From the NCBI GenBank assembly GCA_045805605.1, contig JBJMKX010000074.1, positions 1 to 64,000 of the forward strand: a stretch of DNA of 64,000 nt, in the 5' to 3' direction. The stretch is from DATBDE01 sp045805605 (GTDB lineage: Bacteria; Actinomycetota; Thermoleophilia; Solirubrobacterales; Solirubrobacteraceae). The notes under the pieces are model-generated. The model did no database searches and was not told the origin of the DNA. It saw nothing but the letters and a program-made list of their open reading frames with translations. Shown here piece by piece: positions 32,016-39,018 of the stretch. Both the position numbers and the translations under genes were made by a program. Positions within the stretch are counted from its first letter, which is position 1; each line of letters starts with the position of its first letter.

Positions 32016-32222
32016 ATGGGTGGAATCGGGCTCATCCTCATCCTCGTCATCATCGTTGGGCTGATCGCGGCGGTGTTCGGCTTCTTCGCGCTGCGCAGCG
32101 CAACGCGTCAGGGCCACCGCGCGCGGGCGCGCCAGGATGGCGGGCGTCCGCTGTATGACGCCCCGCATCCCGAGCAGGCCGAGCGCGAGCGCGGCACGCT
32201 GTTCCCGCCGGCGTCGGCATAA
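32016..32222 (+). CDS. Small single-helix membrane protein
   Basis: 68 residues from ATG 32016. One hydrophobic helix (IGLILILVIIVGLIAAVFGFFAL) is followed by a basic, hydrophilic tail (RSATRQGHRARARQDGGRP). No family recognised. Typical of small actinobacterial membrane proteins. An upstream ATG at 31983 would add 11 residues and is less likely. Divergent from the riboswitch-controlled gene. Confidence 0.55.
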   Translation: MGGIGLILILVIIVGLIAAVFGFFALRSATRQGHRARARQDGGRPLYDAPHPEQAERERGTLFPPASA

Positions 32223-32246
32223 CAACCGCAGGCGCTCCGGCGCGCT

Positions 32247-32873
32247 CTAGCCGCCGCGTCCGCCGCTGAGGCGGCCGACCAGCCGCGGCAGGACGAGCAT
32301 CGTCAGCCACGTGAGCTGGCCCGCCCGGGCGCCGAAGAGCAGTGCTATCGGGATCGAGGCGCCGAAGAGGACGAACACCGACAGCGCGCGCAGGCGGTGT
32401 ATGCCGCCGCTCTCGACGTCCGGATGGACGAGCCCGACGCGCTCGCTGTAGACGAACAGGGCGGTCAGCAGGCCCGACAGCACGAGCACGTTGGTCGCGT
32501 AGACCACCACCGAGATCGACTGCTCGCCGTACTTGCCGACCAGCTCGGTCGGGAAGGGCAGCACGGCGATGAAGGCCAGGAAGACCATGTTGAGTGCGAC
32601 GAACCGAACGTCGTGCGTGTGGACGCGGCCGAACAAGGCGTGGTGGCGGAACCAGAACAGGACAATCACGGCGAACGAGATGAAGTAGCTCAGGAGCTGC
32701 GGCAGGACGTCGTCGAGGACCTGCGGCAGCCGGCTGGACACATCCGCGTCCGGGATGTCGGGCAGGTCGATCGAGACCACCAGGAGCGTGGCCGCGATCG
32801 TGAACAGCCCATCGCTGAACGCGGTGACGCGGCTGGTGTCCATCCACTTGGAGCCGGCGCGGGGGGCCGCCAT
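32247..32873 (-). CDS. TMEM175-like (DUF1211) channel-family protein
   Basis: 208 residues from ATG 32873 (ATG 32843 also fits the family start). The signature DTSRVTAFSDGLFTIAATLLVVSI holds the FSD motif of TMEM175/DUF1211 repeats. It is followed by SYFISFAVIVLFWFRHHALFGRV, RFVALNMVFLAFIAVLPFPTELV and further helices. Bacterial TMEM175 homologues form potassium-permeable channels. Ion conduction by this one is inferred from the family. Confidence 0.85.
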   Translation of the reverse strand: MAAPRAGSKWMDTSRVTAFSDGLFTIAATLLVVSIDLPDIPDADVSSRLPQVLDDVLPQLLSYFISFAVIVLFWFRHHALFGRVHTHDVRFVALNMVFLAFIAVLPFPTELVGKYGEQSISVVVYATNVLVLSGLLTALFVYSERVGLVHPDVESGGIHRLRALSVFVLFGASIPIALLFGARAGQLTWLTMLVLPRLVGRLSGGRGG

Positions 32874-32977
32874 GCGGGCGTATCCTCCCGGCATGCGACG
32901 ACGGAACGTCGCCGAGGTGCCGGCGCTCGGCGTGCAGGACCGCGACGGCAACGATGGCCTGAAGCTACGCTGAACCG

Positions 32978-33310
32978 GTGCGCGAACTGCCGCCCGAACG
33001 GGTCAAGGAGCTGCTCGACGCCGGTGACATCCAGCTCGTCGACGTCCGCGAGGACTACGAGTGGGAGGCGGGACGCATCGCGGGCGCGCGCCACATCGAG
33101 ATGGAGCGCCTGCCCTCGCAGGCCGACACCATCGATCGCGAGCGGCCGGTGGTGTTCTCGTGCCGCGTGGGCTCGCGCTCGAGCATGGCCGCCCAGGCCT
33201 TCGGCGCCGCCGGCTACGACGCCTACAACCTCGAGGGCGGCCTAGAGGCGTGGGCCGACCGGGGTCTGCCGCTGGAGCCCGAGGGCTCGGCGTACGTGGC
33301 GGACCATTGA
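32978..33310 (+). CDS. Rhodanese-like domain protein
   Basis: 110-residue single rhodanese domain. Signatures: IQLVDVREDYEWEAGRIAGARHIEMERLP, the active loop VVFSCRVGSRSSMAAQAF with catalytic Cys, and AYNLEGGLEAWADRGLPLEP. It probably transfers or carries a sulfane sulfur; the partner is unknown. It is convergent with the P450 gene and separated from it by a palindromic repeat. Confidence 0.9.
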   Translation: MRELPPERVKELLDAGDIQLVDVREDYEWEAGRIAGARHIEMERLPSQADTIDRERPVVFSCRVGSRSSMAAQAFGAAGYDAYNLEGGLEAWADRGLPLEPEGSAYVADH

Positions 33311-33340
33311 GTCGACGGGGCGCGGCCAGGTGCGCGCACC

Positions 33341-33382
33341 CAGTGTCGACTGAGTCAGCCTCAGGCTGACAAATTCGACACT
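33341..33382. terminator. Conserved palindromic repeat copy 2 (bidirectional terminator)
   Basis: Arms 33341-33361 and about 33363-33382 pair around a short TCA loop, with three mismatches in the middle. The left arm matches the copy 3 type (GTCGACTGAGTCAGCC) and the right arm the copy 1 type (GGCTGACAAATTCGACAC), so it looks like a hybrid of the two. It lies between the convergent rhodanese and P450 genes. Confidence 0.75.
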
Positions 33383-33407
33383 GGGCTCGACCCGCGGCGG
33401 GGGCGCG

Positions 33408-34685
33408 CTACCGCTCTACGATCACCTCGCCGCCCCGGTGCGGGGTGACCACGAGCGCGCTGCGGCGTGCCCGCTCGGGCTCGGGGCGCGCCGGCCGCAG
33501 GCGCAAGCCGGCCGACGCGCGAAGCACCTCCCGCATCTCCATCTCCGCGAACGGGGCGCCGGCGCAGCGGCGCACGCCGCCTCCGAACGGGATCCACGAC
33601 GTGGGCGTCGGCGGGCGGCCGCCCTCGAGCCAGCGGTCGGGGCGGAAGGCGCCGGCCGACGGCCACAGGTCCTCGCGGCGCATGGCCAGCCAGATGCAGG
33701 CGGCGACGTGGACGCCGGCGGGCAGCTCATGGCCGGCGATGCGCGCGGGGCCCAAAAGCCGCCGTGGCGCGATCGTCAGCGCCGGGCGCACGCGCAGGAC
33801 CTCCTTGACGACGGCATCGAGGTAGGCGGGGTCGCCGTCGCGCAGGCGGGCCTGCACCTGCGGGTGGCGCGCCAGGCGCTCGAACGCCCACGCCAGCGAC
33901 GCGGCCGAGGTGTCGTGGCCGGCGACCAGCAACGCGACGAGCTCGTCGCGCAGGTGGCGGTCGTCGACGCCCTGCTCGAGCAGCAGGGCCAGCATCGAGT
34001 CGTCACCCGGCGGTTCGGCGCGGCGGCGGCCAACCACGTCGAGCAGCAATGCGTCGAAGTGCTCGACGGCTATCCGGAAGCGCCCCCACGGGCTGCGCGG
34101 CCCGAGGTCGCGCTGCACGAGCGCCATCGCGAGCGCGCGCGGCAGCGAGCGGACGCTGTCCAGCGTCGTGTGCACGGCCTCGCGCAGCGGCGCGACCTCG
34201 GCCTCACCGCGCGCGCCGAAAACGACGCGGAGGATGGTCTCGAGGGTCAAGCGCTTCATCCGCTCGAGGGTCACGACGCGCCCGCTCCACGTCTCGAGCT
34301 CGCGGCGGGCCAGCTCGGACACCGCCGGCTGGAGAGCGCGCATGCGCTCGGCGTGGAACGGTCCCTGGAGCAGCCGTCGCTCGCGCAGGTGCTCGGGCCC
34401 GTCGAGCACGAGGATCGAATGGTCGCCCGCGAACGGGCGCAGGAACTCCCAGCTCTGGCCGGCGGGGGCGATCTCCGGGTCGAGGCGAAAGACGTCGCGC
34501 ACGGCGTTGGGACTCGAGAACAGGACCATCGGCTCGTCGACCCAGTACGTGCGGATGGTGGCCGGCTCCCCGAAGCGCGCGTGCACCCCGCGCAGGAACG
34601 CCGCCGGGCGAGCCATCCAGGCGACCGTTTGCCAGGCGGCGGGGGTGCGCGGGCCGGCCGGAAGCGTCAACCGAACGGCCGGCAC
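33408..34685 (-). CDS. Cytochrome P450
   Basis: 425 residues from GTG 34685 (TTG 34670 also possible). I-helix AGHDTSAASLAWAFERLA, K-helix ExxR in VVKEVLRVRPAL, and the heme loop IPFGGGVRRCAGAPFAEME with the Cys ligand are all intact. No membrane anchor, as usual for bacterial P450s. PRSPWGRF and the general layout are nearest to the CYP135/CYP110 style (inference). No redox partner gene is adjacent. The start overlaps the end of the hydrolase gene, so they are co-translated. Confidence 0.93.
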   Translation of the reverse strand: MPAVRLTLPAGPRTPAAWQTVAWMARPAAFLRGVHARFGEPATIRTYWVDEPMVLFSSPNAVRDVFRLDPEIAPAGQSWEFLRPFAGDHSILVLDGPEHLRERRLLQGPFHAERMRALQPAVSELARRELETWSGRVVTLERMKRLTLETILRVVFGARGEAEVAPLREAVHTTLDSVRSLPRALAMALVQRDLGPRSPWGRFRIAVEHFDALLLDVVGRRRAEPPGDDSMLALLLEQGVDDRHLRDELVALLVAGHDTSAASLAWAFERLARHPQVQARLRDGDPAYLDAVVKEVLRVRPALTIAPRRLLGPARIAGHELPAGVHVAACIWLAMRREDLWPSAGAFRPDRWLEGGRPPTPTSWIPFGGGVRRCAGAPFAEMEMREVLRASAGLRLRPARPEPERARRSALVVTPHRGGEVIVER

Positions 34686-36874
34686 GGCTCGCCGCGCAGG
34701 CCGGGGCAGGGGGGCAGGCCGGTGGGCACCGCCACGCCGGGCACCTCGGGAAGGATCACGCGCGAGGGCATGCTCGGCGAGCGGGCGACGTCGACCGGGG
34801 CGGTGCCTCTGGGGTCGGTCGAGCCGAACGCCCACACCGGCTGGTCGCCGCCGGGGGCCGAGATCGACACCCGCACGCGCGAGCCGGACCGGTAGACGTG
34901 CCCCTGGTAGTAGAGCGGCACGGTGAGCTTCGCGTACCGGCCCCGGGGCAGCGGCTTGTCGTCGGCGCGGCGGAAGGTGGGAATCGGGTCGAGCAGGGTG
35001 CTGCGCCGCGGGTCGAGCGTGCGCGCCCCGCTGCGCAGCCAGCCGCTCTGGACGTAGGTCTCCATGCCGTCGGGCCGGACCTCGGAGATCGTCACCTGGA
35101 GGTCGACCTCGGGTGCACTCGAGCGGATCCACGCCTGCAGAGCGCCGGCGCCGATGATCGCCGTGTCGCCGCTCAGCGGGTCGCTGAGGTAGGCAAGCGC
35201 GGTGCCGGGCGGGTGCTCGGTCCAGTGGTAGGGCGGCGTGGCCGTCGACAGGCCGTCCGGCCCCGAGCTGGTGTCGCCGCTGAAGTCGGTCGGCGGGCGC
35301 GCACGCTCGTCCCACGTGAAGCGGTCGCTGCCCCCGTCGCCGGGCGCGCGGCCGGTCAGCGCGCCGTTCGCGCCCAGGTACCACGAGCGCGGCCGCGTGC
35401 CGGGGATCGGGAAGCGTGCGAAGGACTGCTCGAAGGCGGGCAGCGGCGCCCCCGGCGTCGAGCCGCCGGCACCGTTGTCGAAGAGGATGCGGACGGGCGG
35501 CTGGGCCTCGAACGCGCGCAGGGCGTCGGCGTACGTCGGCTCCTCCTGGATGGGATCCGGCGGCAGCTGAACGTCGGGGACGCCCATCGCGGTCCGGAAG
35601 ATCGTGGGCGCGAGCGATCTCAGGTCGGGCGACAGGCGCGGCGCGCGCCGGGCCACGTAGAGCTCGAGGAAGTCGAACAGGCGGTTGAACGTCGCCGGGT
35701 CGAGCGCGTCGACGTGGGCCCCGTTGGTGAACGTGAACCACTTCCGGCGGGTGCCGGTGAAGTGGGACGCCAGGCCGGGGCAGTGGCCGCCGGTCTGCTC
35801 GTCGGTGAACTGGCAGGCGAGGAAGACGGGTGCCTTGATCTGGTGGACGAAGGTGATCGGGGCCACCGGGTCCGCGACCTTGGGGACGTAGAAGCGGTTG
35901 CGGCGGATCTTGCCCAGCACGTCGACGGCCTGGTCGTGCAGCGCCTGGTTGGCCTTGCACGTGCGGTCCCCGCCCTGGATGCGCTTCAGCGCCCACGGTT
36001 GGCCGCCGGTGGCGGACGCGGGCCTGGCGTCGTGGACGCGGTCCTTGGCCCAGGACAGGGCGAACCCGGTGTTGAGGATCCCGCCGGGGTAGAGCGTCGT
36101 GGCCGTGTTGTCGATGACCGACAGCGGCGTGATGGCGGCGAGGCTCGGCGGGTCGGTGCGGGCGACGAACAGCTGGCTGATCCCGCCGTAGGAGATGCCG
36201 AACATCCCCGGCCGGTGGTGGGCGACCCACGGCTGGCGGGCGACCGTCTCGACGACGTCGTAGCCGTCGAGGCCCTGCAGCGGCTCGAAGTAGTCGAAGG
36301 CGCCGCCGCTGCAGCCGGTGCCGCGCATGTTGACGTCGACGACGGCATAGCCGAGGAGGTTGGCGATCTGGGCGATCGAGCTCTCGCCCCCCGAGGGGTC
36401 GGCGTAGCCGTACCCGGAGTACTCGACCACGGTCGGGAAAGGCCCGTGACCGGCGCGTCCGGGTGGGTGCACGTCGATCGCGAGCCTGGTGCCGTCCCGC
36501 GTCGTCAGGTAGCCGTAGCCGTCGGACGGGATGCGCTGGCGGTAGAGCTTGGTGCTCGGCGGGGCGCTGCGGTTCGGCAGAACGGTGACCGGGCCGGCGC
36601 CGTCGACGCGGTAGCCGGCGCCCGGCGCGATGTCGCGGAACACGGCGGCGCCAAGCGCGCCGGCCCGCTGGGCCGTGACGCGACGGCCGCTGCGGTCGGT
36701 GAGCGCGAGGCGCTGGTGCGCCTTGGCGCCCGTGACGTGGACCTGCTCGACGCTGCCGCGGACGTGCAGCGCGGCGGCAGCGCCCGCCGGCGCAAGCAGG
36801 CTGGCGAGCGCGGCGAGGACGACGGCGGTGGCGAGACGGATGCGCAAACCCTCCCATGGCGGACCCCGCCGCAC
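34667..36874 (-). CDS. Secreted CocE/NonD (S15 Xaa-Pro peptidase) hydrolase
   Basis: 735 residues from GTG 36874 (TTG 36847 is possible). An export signal (LATAVVLAALASLLAPAGAAAA) precedes an alpha/beta-hydrolase domain. Visible are oxyanion region VVEYSGYGYAD, nucleophile Ser in FGISYGGISQLF, VNMRGTGCSGG, Asp in CQFTDEQTGGH and His in FTNGAHVDAL. A C-terminal jelly-roll (YLSDPLSGDTAI, VDLQVTISEVRPDGMETYVQ, YRSGSRVRVSISAPG) is typical of the CocE/PepX family. It hydrolyses esters, beta-lactams or X-Pro peptides; the substrate is unknown. It is linked to the P450 by an overlap. Confidence 0.88.
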   Translation of the reverse strand: MRRGPPWEGLRIRLATAVVLAALASLLAPAGAAAALHVRGSVEQVHVTGAKAHQRLALTDRSGRRVTAQRAGALGAAVFRDIAPGAGYRVDGAGPVTVLPNRSAPPSTKLYRQRIPSDGYGYLTTRDGTRLAIDVHPPGRAGHGPFPTVVEYSGYGYADPSGGESSIAQIANLLGYAVVDVNMRGTGCSGGAFDYFEPLQGLDGYDVVETVARQPWVAHHRPGMFGISYGGISQLFVARTDPPSLAAITPLSVIDNTATTLYPGGILNTGFALSWAKDRVHDARPASATGGQPWALKRIQGGDRTCKANQALHDQAVDVLGKIRRNRFYVPKVADPVAPITFVHQIKAPVFLACQFTDEQTGGHCPGLASHFTGTRRKWFTFTNGAHVDALDPATFNRLFDFLELYVARRAPRLSPDLRSLAPTIFRTAMGVPDVQLPPDPIQEEPTYADALRAFEAQPPVRILFDNGAGGSTPGAPLPAFEQSFARFPIPGTRPRSWYLGANGALTGRAPGDGGSDRFTWDERARPPTDFSGDTSSGPDGLSTATPPYHWTEHPPGTALAYLSDPLSGDTAIIGAGALQAWIRSSAPEVDLQVTISEVRPDGMETYVQSGWLRSGARTLDPRRSTLLDPIPTFRRADDKPLPRGRYAKLTVPLYYQGHVYRSGSRVRVSISAPGGDQPVWAFGSTDPRGTAPVDVARSPSMPSRVILPEVPGVAVPTGLPPCPGLRGEPCRPFG

Positions 36875-36899
36875 GCGCCAGGCTGCCGTCGGCGCGCTG

Positions 36900-37292
36900 C
36901 TAGGCGGGCTTGTCCCCCGGCTCCTCCGCCTCGGGCGGCGCTGCAAGCGGCGTGGGCGGACTGTCGGTTGGCTGCCCCTCGGCCGGCTTGGCGTGCGCCG
37001 AAGCATCCGTCGGCGGGCTCGCCTCCTCACCGCCGCGGTTGGTGGCGGGCGTCACCGAGGCCGGCGCCTCCGGCGTGGTTGCGGGCGGGACCGGCTGCGG
37101 GGCCCACGTCGCGCCGGCGCGGTCGGTGTCGGGCGCGGCGTCGGGGGAGGGTGGGGGCTCGCCGCCGCCGCCGAAGGCGCGCTTCGCGACCATGGCGGCC
37201 ACCAGGCCGAGGACGCCGGCGATGACCAGCACGAGCGACCGCTTCGGGACGGGGGGCTTGCGACGCCTCTTGCGTGGGATGGGTAGCTTCAT
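36900..37292 (-). CDS. Single-helix membrane protein with Pro-rich tail, hypothetical
   Basis: 130 residues from ATG 37292. A basic head (KLPIPRKRRRKPPVPKRS), one hydrophobic helix (LVLVIAGVLGLVAAMVAKRAF), then a Pro/Ala/Glu-rich extracytoplasmic tail of about 80 residues with no cysteines. No family recognised. It could be a cell-surface spacer or stalk. It ends 26 bases before the hydrolase start on the same strand. Confidence 0.55.
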   Translation of the reverse strand: MKLPIPRKRRRKPPVPKRSLVLVIAGVLGLVAAMVAKRAFGGGGEPPPSPDAAPDTDRAGATWAPQPVPPATTPEAPASVTPATNRGGEEASPPTDASAHAKPAEGQPTDSPPTPLAAPPEAEEPGDKPA

Positions 37293-37331
37293 GGCGGTTC
37301 GCGTACCCATCCGCCGGGTAGCGCAGTCATC

Positions 37332-37538
37332 GTGCCCGAGGAACGTCCACCCGAGCGCGATGTCGCCGAGATGGAGGAGCGGTCGGAGCGCCTCGAGCAG
37401 GAAATCGAAGCGACTCGGGACGACTGGGAGCGCAAGCGTCGCGACCCGTCGGTGCCCGGCGCCGAGCCGCCGCCCGACGAGGACCGGCGCGACCCCGCGA
37501 TCCAGGCCGAGCAGGAAACCGAGCACCCGGGCGGCTAG
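37332..37538 (+). CDS. Small hydrophilic protein, hypothetical
   Basis: 68 residues from GTG 37332. It is highly charged (EERPPERDVAEMEERSERLEQEIEATRDDWERK), with a helical, coiled-coil-like first half and a Pro/Asp-rich end. No family recognised. The stop lies in a CTAGTCACTAG palindrome shared with the convergent RemA-like gene. The coding potential is modest. Confidence 0.5.
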   Translation: MPEERPPERDVAEMEERSERLEQEIEATRDDWERKRRDPSVPGAEPPPDEDRRDPAIQAEQETEHPGG

Positions 37539-37541
37539 TCA

Positions 37542-37799
37542 CTAGAAGAGCGACTCGGTCTGCCGCGCCCCGCCCGCTCGCCGGCCGGGGATGCCCGCCT
37601 CCTCGCTGAGCGCGCCCTCGAGATCTCCGAGGATCGCCCGCTCCGAGCGCGACGCCAGGAGTGGCTCGCTGAGACCCTCCACGTGCACGTACGTGCGGCG
37701 GCGGTCGCCGCGGTCGCCCGGCTCGAGCGGGACCACCGCGAAGATGCGATCGGCCCGCACCCACTTGCCATAGCCGAGGTGGATCATGCGTCCGGGCAT
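37542..37799 (-). CDS. RemA/DUF370-like protein
   Basis: 85 residues from ATG 37799. The core MIHLGYGKWVRADRIFAVVPLEPG, RRRTYVHVEGLSEPLLASRSERAIL and the strand pattern resemble RemA (DUF370; GYGN-V-ADRI-AI). RemA is a DNA-binding biofilm-matrix regulator in Firmicutes. The C-terminal part differs and carries an Arg/Gly-rich tail, so function transfer is uncertain. It is divergent from the PEBP lipoprotein gene, with only 22 bases between starts. Confidence 0.6.
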   Translation of the reverse strand: MPGRMIHLGYGKWVRADRIFAVVPLEPGDRGDRRRTYVHVEGLSEPLLASRSERAILGDLEGALSEEAGIPGRRAGGARQTESLF

Positions 37800-37821
37800 G
37801 CGCGCAGCGTACATTTCGCCC

Positions 37822-38304
37822 GTGACGCGCTGGGCCGGAGGGCTGATCGCGTGCGGGGTGGCCGTCCTCGCCGGCTGCGGCGGCGGTGGCAGCAGCGAGA
37901 GCGCGCCGTCGGGCCACATCGCCGTGCGCTCCCCCGCCTTCGTCGACGGCCAGACGATGCCAAGGGCGTACACGTGCAGCGGCCGCAACGTCTCGCCGCC
38001 GCTGAGCTGGTCCCACGTGCCCTCGGGGACGGCCCGCGTGCAGCTGCAGATGAACGACCTCACCGCGCACTTCCTGCACTGGACGGTGACCGGGATCGAC
38101 CCGGGCACGCATGAGGTCGCCGCCGGCAAGACGCCGGACGGCGGCAAGGCGGCAAAGAACGATTTCGGCAAGCTCGGGTACGGCGGCCCGTGCCCGCCGG
38201 AGGGCGACAATCCCCACCGGTACGCCTTCACCGTGGTCGCTCTCGATCGCACGGGCAAGGTGCTCGATCGCGGTTCGCTGGTCGGGACCTTCAGCCGCGA
38301 TTAA
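37822..38304 (+). CDS. PEBP-family (YbhB/YbcL-like) lipoprotein
   Basis: 160 residues from GTG 37822; ATG 37786 is possible. A lipobox (GLIACGVAVLAGCGGGG) precedes a phosphatidylethanolamine-binding-like domain. It has IAVRSPAFVDGQTMPRAYTCSGRNVSPPLSW, FLHWTVTGIDP and YGGPCPPEGDNPHRYAFTVVAL (the ligand-site CPP-HRY block). Bacterial members are of uncertain function. The lipid anchor puts it outside the cell. The downstream ABC genes may or may not be co-transcribed. Confidence 0.85.
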   Translation: MTRWAGGLIACGVAVLAGCGGGGSSESAPSGHIAVRSPAFVDGQTMPRAYTCSGRNVSPPLSWSHVPSGTARVQLQMNDLTAHFLHWTVTGIDPGTHEVAAGKTPDGGKAAKNDFGKLGYGGPCPPEGDNPHRYAFTVVALDRTGKVLDRGSLVGTFSRD

Positions 38305-38340
38305 GGGCAAGGCAACGCCCGATGCGTACGTTTGGATCAG

Positions 38341-39018
38341 ATGGAGGACGTCGTGCGGGCATCCGGGCTCATCAAGGCCTACGGCGCGGGAGGCGCGCGG
38401 CGGCGCGTGCTCGACGGGGCCTCGCTCGCGGTGGGCGCGGGCGAGCTGGTCGCCGTGGTCGGGCCCTCGGGCTCCGGCAAGTCGACGCTGCTGCACGTCA
38501 TTGCGGGCCTGGACCGCGTCGACGCGGGCACGATCGAGGTCGCCGGCGCGGCGGTGCACCGACTCGACGAGCGGGCGCTGACCCGCCTGCGCCGCGACCG
38601 GATCGGGCTCGTCTTCCAAGCCTTCCACCTCGTTCCCGAGCTCACGGGCGTCGAGAACGTGGTGCTGCCAGCGCGGGCCAACGGGGGCGGAGCCGCCGGG
38701 GCGAACCGGGCGCGCGCGCTCATCGAGCGGCTTGGCCTCGCCGAGGCGGCGGGCCGCCGCCCGGCCGAGCTGTCGGGCGGCGAGCAGCAGCGCCTCGCCA
38801 TCGCCCGCGCGCTCGTCAACGAGCCGGCCCTCGTGCTGGCCGACGAGCCGACCGGCAATCTCGACGACGCCGCGGGGGCCGCCGTGCTGCAACTGCTGCG
38901 CTCGGTGGCCGACGGCGGCCGCGCCGTCGTGCTCGTCACCCACGATGCGCGCGCCGGGGCGGTCGCGGACCGGACGCTGACGCTCGTGGAGGGGCGGCTG
39001 CAAGTGGCGCGCGGATGA
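38341..39018 (+). CDS. ABC transporter ATP-binding protein (LolD/MacB type)
   Basis: 225 residues from ATG 38341 (TTG 38332 also in frame). Walker A GPSGSGKST, Q-loop GLVFQAFHLVPELTGVENV, signature LSGGEQQRLAIARALVNEP, Walker B LVLADEPTGNLD and H-loop LVTHDARAG are intact. LolD/MacB ATPases energise FtsX-type permeases rather than pumping through a channel. The permease gene follows with an ATGA overlap. A degenerate heptamer-like run (about 38312-38324) precedes the gene. Confidence 0.93.
   Translation: MEDVVRASGLIKAYGAGGARRRVLDGASLAVGAGELVAVVGPSGSGKSTLLHVIAGLDRVDAGTIEVAGAAVHRLDERALTRLRRDRIGLVFQAFHLVPELTGVENVVLPARANGGGAAGANRARALIERLGLAEAAGRRPAELSGGEQQRLAIARALVNEPALVLADEPTGNLDDAAGAAVLQLLRSVADGGRAVVLVTHDARAGAVADRTLTLVEGRLQVARG

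Noticed and set aside
32893..32973. 26-residue plus-strand reading before the rhodanese gene
   Set aside because: Very short, no ribosome binding site, overlapping the likely promoter area.
34049..37225. 1058-residue plus-strand frame and the 1149-residue minus frame 33408-36857
   Set aside because: The plus frame is antisense to the P450 and hydrolase genes. The minus frame is real only over the P450 part; the rest is out of frame with the hydrolase.
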